From NCBI GenBank assembly GCA_036346225.1, contig JARFIW010001453.1, forward strand, positions 682,001-746,000: a stretch of DNA of 64,000 nt, in the 5' to 3' direction. The stretch's first letter is position 1; each line of letters starts with the position of its first letter. Of this stretch, positions 29,979 to 41,120 are shown piece by piece. This DNA comes from Platerodrilus igneus (lineage: Eukaryota > Arthropoda > Insecta > Coleoptera > Lycidae). Below the pieces are notes generated by a model that saw only the letters and a list, made by a program, of their open reading frames with translations, did not search any database and was not told the origin of the DNA. Position numbers and translations under genes: made by a program.

Positions 29979-30867
29979 ATGATGGCATTCTCTGGGGTAA
30001 AAGATTCCGGAGGTAAAATAGTCCCCCATTCGAATCTCCGGGAGGGGACTACTTCGGAGGATGCGATTAGAAAGGTAAAAATAAGAGTCGGAAACATTCT
30101 GCGAGTCGGAGCGTGGAATGTTAGAAGTATGAAGCAAGTAGGTAAGCTAGAGAACTTAAAAATCGAAATGAATAGGTTATCACTAGACATAGTAGGGATC
30201 AACGAAGTTCGGTTGCCAGAGGCGGGGGATTTTTAGAGTGGAGACTTCAGATACATGAGCAGGGGAAGGAAATTTTGGTGTGAGGATAGTTATGCGGAAA
30301 AAGATAGGATACTGTGTAGAAAATTACTTACAAAAGAACGAAAGAGTACTCATGGTTAGATTAGAATCTAAACCGGTAAACACAGTAATAATACAAGTAT
30401 ATATGCCCACCTCTAGTTACAGTGACGAAGAGGTAGAAACCATCTACAAAGATATTGAAGACATATTAAGATACGTAAAAAGACATGAAAATTTAATAAT
30501 TACGGGGGATTTTAATGCCGTGGTAGGTGAGGGTAGGGAAGGAGCGGTAGTAGGTTTATTTGGTTTAGGCACGAGAAACGACAGGGGAAATAGGCTGGTA
30601 GAATTTTGCGACAAGAACAATTTAATCATCGCAAACACATTATTTCAACATCATGTTAGAAGGCGATATACGTGGAAGATGCCAGGAGATATAGGAAGAT
30701 ATCAAATAGATTACATTCTTGTTAGACAACGGTTTAGGAGTCAAGTAAAAGACTGTAGAAGCTACCCAGAAGCAGATATAGATACTGACCACAACATCGT
30801 AATTATGAAGGCCGCACTTAAATTTAAAAATCTAAAAAAAAGGAACGGAAAGGGCACTTGGACTTAG
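29979..30867 (+). pseudogene. RTE-1 endonuclease
   Basis: From ATG 29979: a leader peptide (SGGKIVPHSNLREGTTSED), then the EEP endonuclease GAWNVRSMKQVGKLENLK and DIVGINEVRLPEAGDF, a stop at 30234-30236 and, in another frame from 30280, VNTVIIQVYMPTSSYSDEE, ITGDFNAVVGEGREG, RYTWKMPGDIGRYQIDYILV and EADIDTDHNIVIMK. All catalytic blocks are visible. The break at about 30240 and the stop at 30865 (before the linker to RT) uncouple it from the RT. It would nick target DNA during insertion. The second half is in the same frame as the RT gene, with stops and a shift between 30865 and 30950. Confidence 0.85.
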
Positions 30868-30999
30868 AGAAACTAAAAGATAAAGATATTCAAGAAAGAT
30901 TCGAAAAAAAGTCAAATGAATTGCTGAATAATTATCGGGAAAATATCTGATACTAAGGAAGTAGAAACAGAATGGAATAACATTAAATCCAGCCTAGAC

Positions 31000-32946
31000 A
31001 TGGCGGCCACAGATATTCTGGGGTATACACAAAAAGAAAATAAGAAACCATGGATAACAAAGGATATCCTGAATTTAATAGAAGAAAGACGAAAATACAA
31101 AAATAAATCTGACGAAACAGGAAAACAGAGATACAAAACCATAAAATGGGAAATTATTCGAAAATGCAGGAAAGCTAAAGAACAATGGATTGATGAAAAG
31201 TGCAAAGAGGTACAAACAAAGATGGAAATAGGAAAGACAGACGAAGCATACAAATTAATTAGAATGAATTTTAGGGATATAAAACCGTATAGCAAAAATA
31301 TAAGGGACGCACAAGGAAACGTCATCATTGAAAACGTAGAGAAAGTGGGTAGATGGCAAGAATATATAAGGAATTTATATGCAGGAGAGGAACTAACTGC
31401 ATTAGAACAGGAATCAGACATTGAAAATGATGACTTGGGATATCCTATACTTCGAGACGAGTTTGAATTAGCATTAAAGAGTCTGAAAAATGGTAAGGCT
31501 CCGGGTACAGATAAGGTGCAAGCAGAAACTCTAAAAGCAGCTGGACAAGCAGTAACAGAACGTCTCTTCCAACTTGTAAGCTATATGTATGAGACAGGCA
31601 AGATACCCAAAGATTTCAAACGTAGCATCATAGTAACTATACCAAGAAAGAAAGGCGCGGATAGATGTGAAAATTTTCGAACAATAAGTTTGACAGCACA
31701 CGTGTCAAAAATATTAACTAAAATTGTGCAAAGACGAATGGAAAAACGGGCGGAAGAAATACTAGGAGAAGATCAATTTGGGTTTAGGCGAAACAGGGTA
31801 ACATGGGAGGCTATTTTAGCTCTGAGAGTGATAATGAGGAAAGAAATAGAAAAAAGGGAAAGCGTGTATATAGGGTTTGTAGATCTGGAAAAAGCATTCG
31901 ACAATGTAAAATGGAAAAAAATGTTCGAAATACTCAAAAAGATTGGAATGAGTTATAGGAATAGACGAATAGTACATAGCTTATACAAAGAGCAAACAGC
32001 AGTAATAGAATTAGAGCAGGAACGTAGAGAAGTAAACATTAGGAAAGGAGTGAGACAGGGATGTGCCCTATCCCCATTGATTTTTAACTTGTACATAGAA
32101 GAGGCAATAAATACTGTCAAATGCAGGAAGACATTTGGAATTACTATGCAGGGACAAAAAATTGATATGCTTAGATTTGCAGATGATATAGCGGTATTAG
32201 CGTCTAGCAAGGAAGAGTTAGAAGCTGCTCTTAATGAAATGGAAACGGTTCTAACAGAGAGATACGGTATAAAAATTAACAAAACTAAAACTAAAGTTTT
32301 AGTATGTAAAGGTGGGGAAAATAAATCAAAAACAAGAATACAAGTATGTAACACGAACTTACAAGAGGTTAAGGATTTCTGCTACCTAGGAAGCCAAATA
32401 ACGCAAAATGGAAAAATCACAAAAGATATAAAACAAAGATTAGCACAAGGTCGTGCTACATTTAACAAGAAAAAGCAACTACTGTGCTCAAAGACCACAA
32501 ACATAGAAACAAGGAAAAGATTGCTTAAAACATATGTGTGGAGCACAGCACTGTACGGATGTGAAGCCTGGACAGTAGGAGAAGCGGACAAAAAAAAGGT
32601 AGAAGCCTTTGAAATGTGGTGCTACAGACGTATGATGAAGATATCATGGACAGACAAAGTTAAGAACGAAGAGGTATTAAAAATGGTAGGGGAAGAAAGA
32701 AATATGTGGAAAACGGTAAAAAATAGGAGAGATAGAATGATAGGCCACATACTACGGCATGAGGGAATAGTGCGGAATATATTAGAAGCAAAGATAGGAA
32801 AAAACAGAAGAAGAGGCAGACCTAGGTTAGACTACTGCACACAGATAGTAAAAGATGTAGGCTGTAGGGGTTTCAGGGAGATGTGTAGGCTAGCCCAGAA
32901 TAGAAATCAATGGAGGTATGCATCCAACCAATCCCAAGATGGATAA
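31000..32946 (+). CDS. RTE-1 reverse transcriptase (open, 648 residues)
   Basis: A long uninterrupted frame with all RT blocks: LKNGKAPGTDKVQAETLKAA, IPRKKGADRCENFRTISLTA, GEDQFGFRRNRVTWEAILAL, GFVDLEKAFDNVKWKKM (motif A), GVRQGCALSPLIFNLYIE, the catalytic LRFADDIAVLASSKEEL (motif C) and KINKTKTKVLVC. The RTE C-terminal domain follows (FCYLGSQITQNGKITKD, YGCEAWTVGEADKKKVEAFE, SWTDKVKNEEVLKMVGEE, RDRMIGHILRHEGIV). It copies the RNA at the nicked target. The catalytic FADD is intact, so the enzyme could be active, but the upstream frame breaks separate it from its endonuclease. 31000 is the first in-frame ATG, not a true start. Confidence 0.92.
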   Translation: MAATDILGYTQKENKKPWITKDILNLIEERRKYKNKSDETGKQRYKTIKWEIIRKCRKAKEQWIDEKCKEVQTKMEIGKTDEAYKLIRMNFRDIKPYSKNIRDAQGNVIIENVEKVGRWQEYIRNLYAGEELTALEQESDIENDDLGYPILRDEFELALKSLKNGKAPGTDKVQAETLKAAGQAVTERLFQLVSYMYETGKIPKDFKRSIIVTIPRKKGADRCENFRTISLTAHVSKILTKIVQRRMEKRAEEILGEDQFGFRRNRVTWEAILALRVIMRKEIEKRESVYIGFVDLEKAFDNVKWKKMFEILKKIGMSYRNRRIVHSLYKEQTAVIELEQERREVNIRKGVRQGCALSPLIFNLYIEEAINTVKCRKTFGITMQGQKIDMLRFADDIAVLASSKEELEAALNEMETVLTERYGIKINKTKTKVLVCKGGENKSKTRIQVCNTNLQEVKDFCYLGSQITQNGKITKDIKQRLAQGRATFNKKKQLLCSKTTNIETRKRLLKTYVWSTALYGCEAWTVGEADKKKVEAFEMWCYRRMMKISWTDKVKNEEVLKMVGEERNMWKTVKNRRDRMIGHILRHEGIVRNILEAKIGKNRRRGRPRLDYCTQIVKDVGCRGFREMCRLAQNRNQWRYASNQSQDG

Positions 32947-33998
32947 ACTAATGACGAAAAGATAACTGTGCTTAAACATGATGATTATTATAAGTAACTA
33001 CAAGAATTGGTTGGGCAATATTCTCGAATAATGCTAAGTGTGTGAAAGGATTTACTGGAAAACCATTATTTCGGCAAATGTCTAAGTGTTGGGGGATCTT
33101 GGTAGCCACAGGTTGCTTAACCTCCTTCGCTGAATCTCGGTAAAATAGGGCATAAAATTAGAAAATAATAGAAGGGGAACGAGCTTTATACACATGCTGT
33201 GTAAGAATTTCAGGGAACTATGTAGGCTAGCTCAGAATATAAATAAGTGCAGGCACGTGTCCAACCAGTTTTGAGACGGAAAACCTAATGACGAAAAAAT
33301 AAGCGCAGATAAATCTGATGATTAAAACAACTAGTTGTTGGTTGCGAATTTCTCCAACTAATGTTGGCTGTGCGAAGAGATAAATTGGAAAATATATTAA
33401 ATCGTTAAATGGTTAAGTGTTGGGGGAACTTGGCAGCCACAGGTTGCTTACCTCCCTTCCCAACCACTAAAGGTCGGAGAAATAGGGCGTATAACTGTAA
33501 AACGATAGAAGGTGATCGAACTGCATCTAACAAGAAAGAACAGCGCCTATGAGGAAAGGCAACAAACATAGAACAAGAAGAAAATTGTTGAAAGCATATG
33601 TCTGGAGCAAACCACAGTATGTCTATGAAATACGGGCAGTCTGAAACGCAGACAGAAAAACGGTAGCAGCCTTTTGAAATGCTGTGCTTCAGATGTATGA
33701 GGACGAAAGCATAGACACACAGAGATAATAACAAATAAGTTATAGAAATAGTAGGAGAACAAGGATATCTGGGGAAAAAGAGAAATAGAAGGGCGGAATA
33801 CGTTCTAAGGCATTTTGGGGAATAGTATGGGATATATTACAAGCAGAGATAGGAAAAAAGAGGTAGATGTAGACCTAGATGAGATAGTTATAGACGCAAA
33901 CTGTGCAAATTTCTGGGAAATCTGTAGGTTAGTTCAGAATAGGAAACAATGATGGTACGGGTCTAACCAGTTCTAGGACTGAAGACCTAATGATGATG
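32947..33998 (+). other. RTE-1 3' region with three related tail modules
   Basis: The segment 'TGTAGG...TTTCAGGGA...TGTAGGCTAGCCCAGAATAG...CCAACC...CTAATGA' occurs three times, at about 32860-32990, 33195-33320 and 33905-33998. Between them a second unit, 'AAGTGTTGGGGGATCTTGG...CCACAGGTTGCTTAACC...AAATAGGGC', occurs twice (about 33030-33185 and 33350-33510). A decayed stretch of RT C-terminus (33530-33800, AYVWSKPQYVY-like) lies before the last module. The same order is found in the copy at 4166-5448, so it is a family feature. Confidence 0.75.
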
Positions 33999-34009
33999 AA
34001 ACTTGGATA
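33999..34009. repeat. target-site duplication of the RTE-1 insertion, right
   Basis: AAACTTGGATA, identical to 29668-29678. Confidence 0.92.
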
Positions 34010-34676
34010 ATGATTCGGAGTACGTATTAGGATTAACAAATTTTGAGTCTTATAAACACAATTCTAAACATTGAAAAAGGAATAAATAATAAATTTTATT
34101 ATGGATCTAACGGAGAATTCATAGAAATACCTGAAGGTGCTTATGAGATTAGAGAAATTAATAAATATCTTCAAAAAGCTTTAGGGGATAAAAGTTGGCG
34201 TGATCGTATGGAACAATCACGAAGCGCTAGAAAGACACCAGTGTATATAGAAATTACAGCTGACAATAATACACTTAAATGTAGTATTAAATGTAGTGAA
34301 GATGTGGATTTTACCAAAAAGGATTCAATTGGTTCTCTACTCGGTTTCAATCCACGAAAATTGCTAGCATATGCCACACATCAAGCAGACTACGCGATCA
34401 ACATTTGTAAAGTCAATGCAGTTTTAATCGATTGTAATATTGCAAGTGGATCCTATTTAAGTTGTAAACCAGCCCATGTAATACATGAATTTTTTTCTCA
34501 AGTACCTGTAGGTTTTAAAATTATCGAGTGCCCATCTACGATTGTATATCTACCAATCAGGTCACGTATAATAAATGAAATAACAGTTAAAGTGTTACAT
34601 CAAGATGGAAATTTAGTTAATTTCAGAGGAGAACTGCTAACTGTAAGATTGCATTTAAAAAAAATCTGCAATAACC

Positions 34677-34829
34677 ATGGGTATTAAGTATAATGCACGC
34701 AACATGTCAAGAATTGCTATAAATGCTGGAAATTTCAAAGCAATCGACACTCGATTGATTGTTTCAAGACCGTTAACAATACAAAACCGGCAGTTTCTAC
34801 AGTCGTTAGGACTGCATTTATTTAATTAA
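34677..34829 (+). CDS. small basic Polinton protein (50 residues)
   Basis: ATG 34677 (MGIKYNARNMSRIAINAGNF) to TAA 34827-34829, ending LTIQNRQFLQSLGLHLFN. It overlaps the end of the penton gene by 11 bases and stops 8 bases before the major capsid protein ATG, so it fits tightly into the capsid gene cluster. The (N)RQFLQSLGL end looks familiar from short frames in the same place in other Polintons. The frame is undamaged. Function unknown; its position suggests a minor virion protein. Confidence 0.6.
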   Translation: MGIKYNARNMSRIAINAGNFKAIDTRLIVSRPLTIQNRQFLQSLGLHLFN

Positions 34830-34837
34830 AAAGTAAA

Positions 34838-36052
34838 ATGAATAGTGAAATACTGAACGTGCGTGAAAAAGTTTACTTCGACAATGCAATTGTTAATATT
34901 GAAAAACATACTCATCAACCTTATGCTAACACATCTTTAAATAATAATGATGAAATTCGAATTCCTATACAACAACAAGATATATACACCGTGCCATCAA
35001 AGAGCATGCTATACATGGAAGGCAAATTAATTAAAACAGATGGAACGCCGTCTCAGACAGCAAAGTTGGTAAATAATGGGGTTTTGCTGCTTTTTGATGA
35101 AATTAGATATGAGATTGGTGGTGTCGTTGTAGATCGTGTGCGGAATCCTGGATTAACGTCTATAATGAAGGGATATGTTTTATATAATAGCAATCAAAGT
35201 AAACATTTACAAAACGCTGGGTGGTTTCCTATGGATAATTCGCAAATAGTTGATGCCAATGGGAATTTTAACGTTGCAATAAACCTTTCAATGGTTCTCG
35301 GATTATGCGAAGATTTTAAAAAAATTATTTTAAACCTCCGTCATGAGTTAGTTTTACTACGTTCTAGTTTTGATATTAATGCTATAGTTAATCCTACACC
35401 CGATGAGGAAATAAAAATTGTTTTAAACAAAGTTTTATGGAAAATGCCTCTTGTAGCCGTTGATGATACTCAACGAATTAATTTAATAGAATGCGTTGCC
35501 CAAAATCAGGATTTGCATATTCCGTTTAGAGGATGGGAGTTGCATGAATATCAACTTCTACAAGAAACGCAACGTCATACATGGAACATTAAAACAACAA
35601 CACAATTAGAAAAACCAAGATTTGTGATTGTTGGTTTCTAAACCAACCGAAAAAATAGATACATGAACAACTACAGTCGTTTTGATCATTGCTATTTAAC
35701 CAACATGAAACTCTATTTAAATTCAGAAATTTTCCCGTACGATAACTTAAATTTGAAGTTCGAGAATAAACAGACTGCGTTGTTATATGAGATGTATGCC
35801 CAGTTAGAGCAATCATACTACGAAAAGGAAAATGAACCACTTTTTAATCCTGAAGATTTACGAAGTATTGCACCATTAGTAGTCATAGATTGTTCTAGAC
35901 AAAACGAAGCGTTAAAATCTGGTACTGTCGATATTAGATTAGAATTTGAAACTAGCAGAAACGATTTGCCAAATACATCTTGTCATTGCCTTATACTTCA
36001 TGATAAGATAGTCAAATACAATCCACTCTCAAACAGCATAAGAATATTATAA
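34838..36052 (+). pseudogene. Polinton major capsid protein (double jelly-roll, hexon-like), one stop
   Basis: ATG 34838 opens MNSEILNVREKVYFDNAIVN. The frame runs 405 codons with a single in-frame stop at 35639-35641; both sides are in the same frame. Blocks: PYANTSLNNNDEIRIPIQQQ, FDEIRYEIGGVVVDRVRNPG, TSIMKGYVLYNSNQS, WELHEYQLLQETQRHTWNI before the stop; then SRFDHCYLTNMKLYLNSEIF, ENEPLFNPEDLRSIAPLVV and RQNEALKSGTVDIRLEFET, ending ILHDKIVKYNPLSNSIRIL. These are hallmark blocks of the Polinton hexon-like capsid protein. It forms the shell, with the penton protein encoded just upstream. No frameshift is present, so this is the best preserved large Polinton gene here. Confidence 0.9.
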
Positions 36053-36462
36053 TTACTTTATTATTACTGTAATTTTACAAATTATGAATAAAGAAAAAAA
36101 ACAATAAATCATTTAGCAATCACAGTCTATTTATTATTATTTTACATGTTAATGGGTTATAATAATAATTTTTGCTTAAATATTTTTTTTACATGTTGGA
36201 ATTACTAAGTGATTTAGTAAACAGTCATAAACATTGTCAAATTTAAATAAAAGTTTTGTTATACATTTTTCAAATAAACTAACTGGATTTTTTAAACAGT
36301 ACGGTTACTACTACTATTTTTTTCTCTACAATACATTTATACTAATATAGTTCAACTCGGACAGATTGAAAGGTATCCTATTTTTAGACACATCCAAAAA
36401 GAAAAACGGTGTACTTGTGCAGGTATAAACATAACACTGAAGTTTTTATAACTAAAAAAATA
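36053..36462. other. intergenic, convergent gene ends
   Basis: 410 AT-rich bases between the ends of the major capsid gene (+) and DNA polymerase gene (-). An ATGAATAAAGAAAAAAAAC stretch at about 36083 offers an AATAAA signal for the plus-strand block. Nothing else is seen. Confidence 0.5.
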
Positions 36463-39400
36463 TTATATGTTAATCAGGATAAAATAAATTGCATTCTTTA
36501 TTTGAGCCAGTGGTTGAAGCTTTACAAAGTCATTTCTGAGTGTATAGTTATACCCCCAAGGTTTAGTATCAGTGGTTGAGGTACTAAGAATTCTTTTATC
36601 ATCACTTGGATTAAGAACAATTTTGTTTTGTTTAATAGTACAAACATCATGTTTGACTGATCTAATTAAGCATTGCTGTTTTTGTACAGTCTGTTTATAA
36701 AACAAAGCATTCTTATAATCATCAAAAGAAATTTGCTTAATACTTGCTAAGAAAGATCCCTTTGACTATTTTATTATCCTATCCTGAACTCTGTAAGTGT
36801 ACATTTTAGATCTAAGCCCTACAAACTCTAGCATGATATCACCATTGTTTTCATCTTTCATAATACCAGGAACCTTTTTATTTGATAATGGGATATGATA
36901 TTTGTTATAAGGGTCGTAATCGGAAGTTTCAAATCTATGAATATCTTGTTTGATATAAGAGTAAATATCTTCAACGCTAAACGCGTATATCAAACTATCC
37001 GTATCTGTGTACTGCAGCTTTGCTTTGTTAGCAAATTGCGATTTTATTTATATATATATAGTGAAATTCATATAAATAGGTTTTTGAAATATCTAGAATA
37101 GAGAAACCTACATAAATGGGTTTGTTTAAATAAACCTCTAATTTATTCATTTCTATTAAGACCAGATCTTTGTCTAACACAGTGCAACTGTGAAAATTAG
37201 ATTTCGTTATGTAACTACGAGCTCCAAACCGTCCTTCCCATTCGGTCACTAATTTCGCATCTTTCCATTTCCATACGTTTTCCATCATTTTTCCATAAAC
37301 TAAATTTATCATATTTTTATAAAAGCATATATCGAAACTGTTTTTTGACTGTTGTCATAATTTCGTATTCAAATCAATGTATTCTTTTAACCAAGGGGCT
37401 TGTTTAAACCTAAGAACCTTACGAATCTTTTTCAATTCTAAACCGTAGCTTAAATACATTTTTAAATTCTTGTAGTGAATAATATAGTTGAGTTTTGGAT
37501 ATAAAGTTGTAAGTAATTTTTTTAAGTTTGATTTATTAGAAGGTACTGGTGGTATCATATGTTCAAGCGCCAAAGGTAAGTCACTGTGAATTTCATATAA
37601 AGATACTGGGTAGTGTAAATCGCTTTCAAAAATATATCCTACATCAGAATCATCGGGAATATTAAGTATGTCTAGACGTACTATATCTGGATTGGTGCCA
37701 TCTAAAAATTCAAATTCTCCATATGGAAGATATTCGAACATTGCAGCCCCATATAAATTATTAACATCAAAATACATTAAATATTTAGAATCGAAATTTG
37801 GATCATAATCTGCATTCATATATTTGTTATTTGCTTTGGCATATCTATTCGAACATTGAGAAACACCACCGCGAATTCCCCGTTCTAAAAACATTATTTT
37901 TTTAATATCAGTAAGCAATTCGAGTTTAACGTTTGTCGTTTTTAACATTGCATCTAAAGCTAAACCAGGAGCCGTAAAGTAGTGAAGTGGATCTAACTTA
38001 TACGTGAACATGCAAGTTTTTCTAAAGTTTTCAAATATGTCAGTCAAGAGCAGTACATCTGTTTTTAAATATAGATCTGAATAGTCCTCTAGTGTTTTTA
38101 TATTAAATGTTTGCCAAACGTGTTTAGCATGATTGTAGTCTTCATCTGAGATTTCTTCATTGCGCCAACGATTAAAGAATGCTGTTTTACAGGGTAAATC
38201 GGTTTCATTGAGCCTATCCCAAGAGTTAATGTAATCTTAGGGAAATATGCCTTTACGCGTAAGTAACCGAAACCCATTATCAGTGTTACAATTTTCCCTG
38301 GTGATAGATTTTTTATTATCATCTAAGTAGTAAGCTAATTTTTCGATGCTAGATGCCATAAACCTGAATGAACCGATAAATCTAAAACTAACTTTCATAC
38401 CTTTTACATATTTTGTAAAAGATATGTATTTTTCTTTATTTATTGGTAGAATGCTTAACGAACCTGAAATTTCTAACGAGATTTTTTTAATAATGAAATA
38501 CGAATCGTAGCCTGATAAGTTATGAAAAACTACTGGTATCATATAAGAATTATGATAATTGATGTTGCAATCTTGATGAGCCGCTCCTCGAAATTCACCT
38601 GTAAAGTGTCAGTGATCGCGAACTCTAATATCATCTATACTAAAAGGTTTATTGCAAATGTGACAGTAAAGGGCAAATTTAAATGCAGATTTTTGTTCTT
38701 CTGTTAAAGGATTCATAGGTTTTGGGTTACAGAAAATTTTATTCGTCGTTTCTGAAATCAGTTTCAATTGAGCAACAAACCATTCTATACAATCTTTTCC
38801 GCGATACAATTGATTTGGAATATTTATTATCATACGAGCATTTCAAATAGTACGCTACACTAAAGGGTATATGCCTATGGTAACGGGCTGTGTTTAATAT
38901 TACCTCCGGCTCATTGCATGGTTCTAATATACATTCGAGATCCGCATAAACTACAAATTATACTTTTTCTTGGTAGTGGAAATGTTTAAATGTTAGATAC
39001 TTTTCGGATTCTTTGGGTAATCTTATTGAGCAAGTATTCTGTTTTTCGCAATAATTCGAATGATGCTTAAGTAATGCTGCTGTACTAAAATTATTTAAAC
39101 ATCTATAACAAAAAATATTTTTATGGTGATGTGAAGACAACTGTTTTGCAAATAATTTTGACATTTTCTTAATCCAAGTAAAATGAAAGTGATTCTCATT
39201 AGCATTTATCGGACGAGAATATTGTAAGGAATCATTATTTAAAACTAACAGATTAATAGGTTCTATTTTTTTAAAATTTTCACTTAAACAAAATGGCAGT
39301 ATTTTAGTATTTTCTATACAATATAGGTTAATTGCGAGATTGTTAAGCTTCTAAATTTTTTTTATGTCTTTTAATGCGCTTGGAAACTGAATTGAATTGT

Positions 39401-40085
39401 AGCGTAATACTGTATCAAAATGTGGATAGCTAGATATTTTCTGACTATTTTGTTTAGCAGGATATAAAGCGGAAACCAAGGTCCAAAGAATGCAATGTTG
39501 GTCGTTATTTATTACATTTACCACAACTCGTTTTTTTGCTATAAAGTCCGAAACCGGAAAAAAAGTTGAACACCCTCCTTTAAGCGGATCATGATTGTTT
39601 ATATTTACCTTCAAGTGTAAAACTTCTTGGATTGCCCAACCTGAATCCTTTTCACTATATTCCTCCAATCGCTTCGAAATCTTGTCCAATACGTTCTCCT
39701 CATACCACCGCTTGAGATTGGTGTTTATATCGATGTGACAATTTGCAGTAGGAAACGTCTTCAAATCTATTTCACCAGTTGTAGGCTTAACAAAGTTAGC
39801 GGACAATATTACATTAACTTTTAACATAGACTTTTTTAAGCAAGCAACAATCTTGCGTTTAAAACTAGCGAACGCCTTGTCTAAGAACACTAGAGGATCT
39901 CTATAACTTAAATTGGTAATAAGTCCCGTAATTATTCGACTTCCAAAACATGATTGTACATTATGCCAAATCAAATTTTTTCGAATACGACCTCTAGAAA
40001 GCGTTGCATCAATACCTTTACCTTGATATTCCAAAGAGCGTTTCAAGTGCCTCAATCGTACAAGGTAACTTTTAAAATGCGCCAA
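36463..40085 (-). pseudogene. Polinton protein-primed family B DNA polymerase (PolB), broken
   Basis: About 1200 codons. N-terminal domain from 40085 (FGSRIITGLITNLSYRDPL, LSANFVKPTTGEIDLKTF, SGWAIQEVLHLKVNIN); Cys/His clusters (FCYRCLNNFSTAALLKHH, YCHICNKPFSIDDIRV); exonuclease blocks VVYADLECILEP (near 38930), [15 protein letters not shown] and [15 protein letters not shown]; polymerase motif [15 protein letters not shown], motif B MINLVYGKMMENVWK and motif [13 protein letters not shown] (near 37005). The C-terminus reads LNPSDDKRILSTSTTD. Breaks: stops at 39351, 38958, 38609, 38237, 37355 and 36766 and shifts near 38840 and 37030. The catalytic Asp pairs are still present. In an intact element it copies the linear DNA from a protein primer. 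It is convergent to the capsid gene. Confidence 0.92.
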
Positions 40086-41120
40086 ATTAGATTCCAGCCT
40101 ACTAGGATTTTCCTGACGGTTGTCTTAGCATACTTTATTTCTAATAGCAAGCTTCAATATACTTATATTTGCTTTTAAAATTATCATGTGTTTTGTTATT
40201 TCATCGGCTGATCTGATTAGATTTACGCATTTCACAGTTAACTTTAAAATAGCGCTACTAACCTCGGCTACCGTTTCAGAATTCATGATTCTATACAAAT
40301 CACCACACTACTTAATATATGTAGAACTTTATTTACTATTTATGCAAACATATCATCTGACGTAAGCAAAACAACTGTAAAAGAATTAGCATACAACATC
40401 ATTTTTCATTCAGCTGCGTTTACGGCAAAAATTTGCTTGTTTGCAGTATAGTAATAAAAATGTTTTTATACGACCTTTGATTTATGCAGTGTGTACAGAA
40501 AGTACACTAGCATTACAGCGCTATTTTTATGGTTACATATAAAAAAAATTCATAAAAAATAAAGCAAACTTGAAAAAATGTCTTAGATTAAACCGTCAAT
40601 GTTGTTTAATAATTTACACGCACTCATGGTTTTAAAAAAAAAAACATTCTGCAGTTTTTATCATAATACAATTAAAATATGTGCAATTTAATTTATTTAA
40701 AGCTATATATAGCAGTACCTTGAGAGAATTAAAGAATTTTATTATGCAGCATGGTCGCAATTACTATATACCTATATATGCATATAAAGTCAATTTTGTT
40801 AAGTTTTACTGAAAAATAAATTATGCTAGCAGAAATCTAAAACTTATTCTCAATATTACTAGTTAAGGACCATTTGCATTGCATTCTGCTGAGACATAAT
40901 TATATTTGCTTACATACTGCTTTTTATTCATTAGAATAGATTACAGAGCTGAATATATAAAACATTTGCAATTTTTTCAGAAAACGATGCAAATTTTAAA
41001 TTTTTTCTAACAGGTCAGTTTATTATTTAATATAAATACTTCACGTAGATTTTACCAACAGTATTCAATCAGATCTCTTGTATAATTATTAGTTACTACT
41101 ACTAGCAACTTTTTAAAAAA
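40086..41120. other. intergenic, upstream of PolB and of the coiled-coil gene
   Basis: 1 kb of AT-rich sequence between diverging genes. It should hold the promoters of both. A TATA-like AATATAAATACTTC lies at about 41027, some 90 bases before the ATG at 41121. No other repeat or frame is recognised. Confidence 0.45.

Larger units (their letters stand above)
29679..33998 (+). mobile_element. RTE-1 (BovB-like) non-LTR retrotransposon, full length
   Basis: 4320 bp between two copies of AAACTTGGATA. It has a leader of about 300 bases, an endonuclease, a reverse transcriptase with a 648-residue open frame, and a 1-kb 3' region with three tail modules, ending AATGATGATG. It lacks a poly(A) tail; a short ATG repeat terminus is usual for RTE elements. 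Only a few frame breaks are present, so it is much younger than the Polinton it interrupts. Other copies of the family are at 4166-5448 and 8306-9076. Confidence 0.95.
29603..34687 (+). pseudogene. Polinton penton-base-like capsid protein, split by RTE-1
   Basis: The gene starts at ATG 29603 (MSYTFTLTGNTSVLTSNFNL) and is cut after about 25 codons by the 4.3-kb RTE-1 at 29679. It resumes right after the insertion in the 11-base duplication (33999) with SEYVLGLTNFES, then shifts frame near 34043 and stays open to 34687: KGINNKFYYGSNGEFIEIPE, GAYEIREINKYLQKAL, SIGSLLGFNPRKLL and STIVYLPIRSRIINEI. The FYYGSNGEFIEIPEGAYEI block marks the single jelly-roll penton/minor capsid protein of Polintons, which forms the fivefold vertices. 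It lies directly before the major capsid protein gene, as is usual. Confidence 0.88.

Noticed and set aside
31953..32354. 133-residue minus-strand frame
   Set aside because: Shadow of the RTE-1 RT gene.
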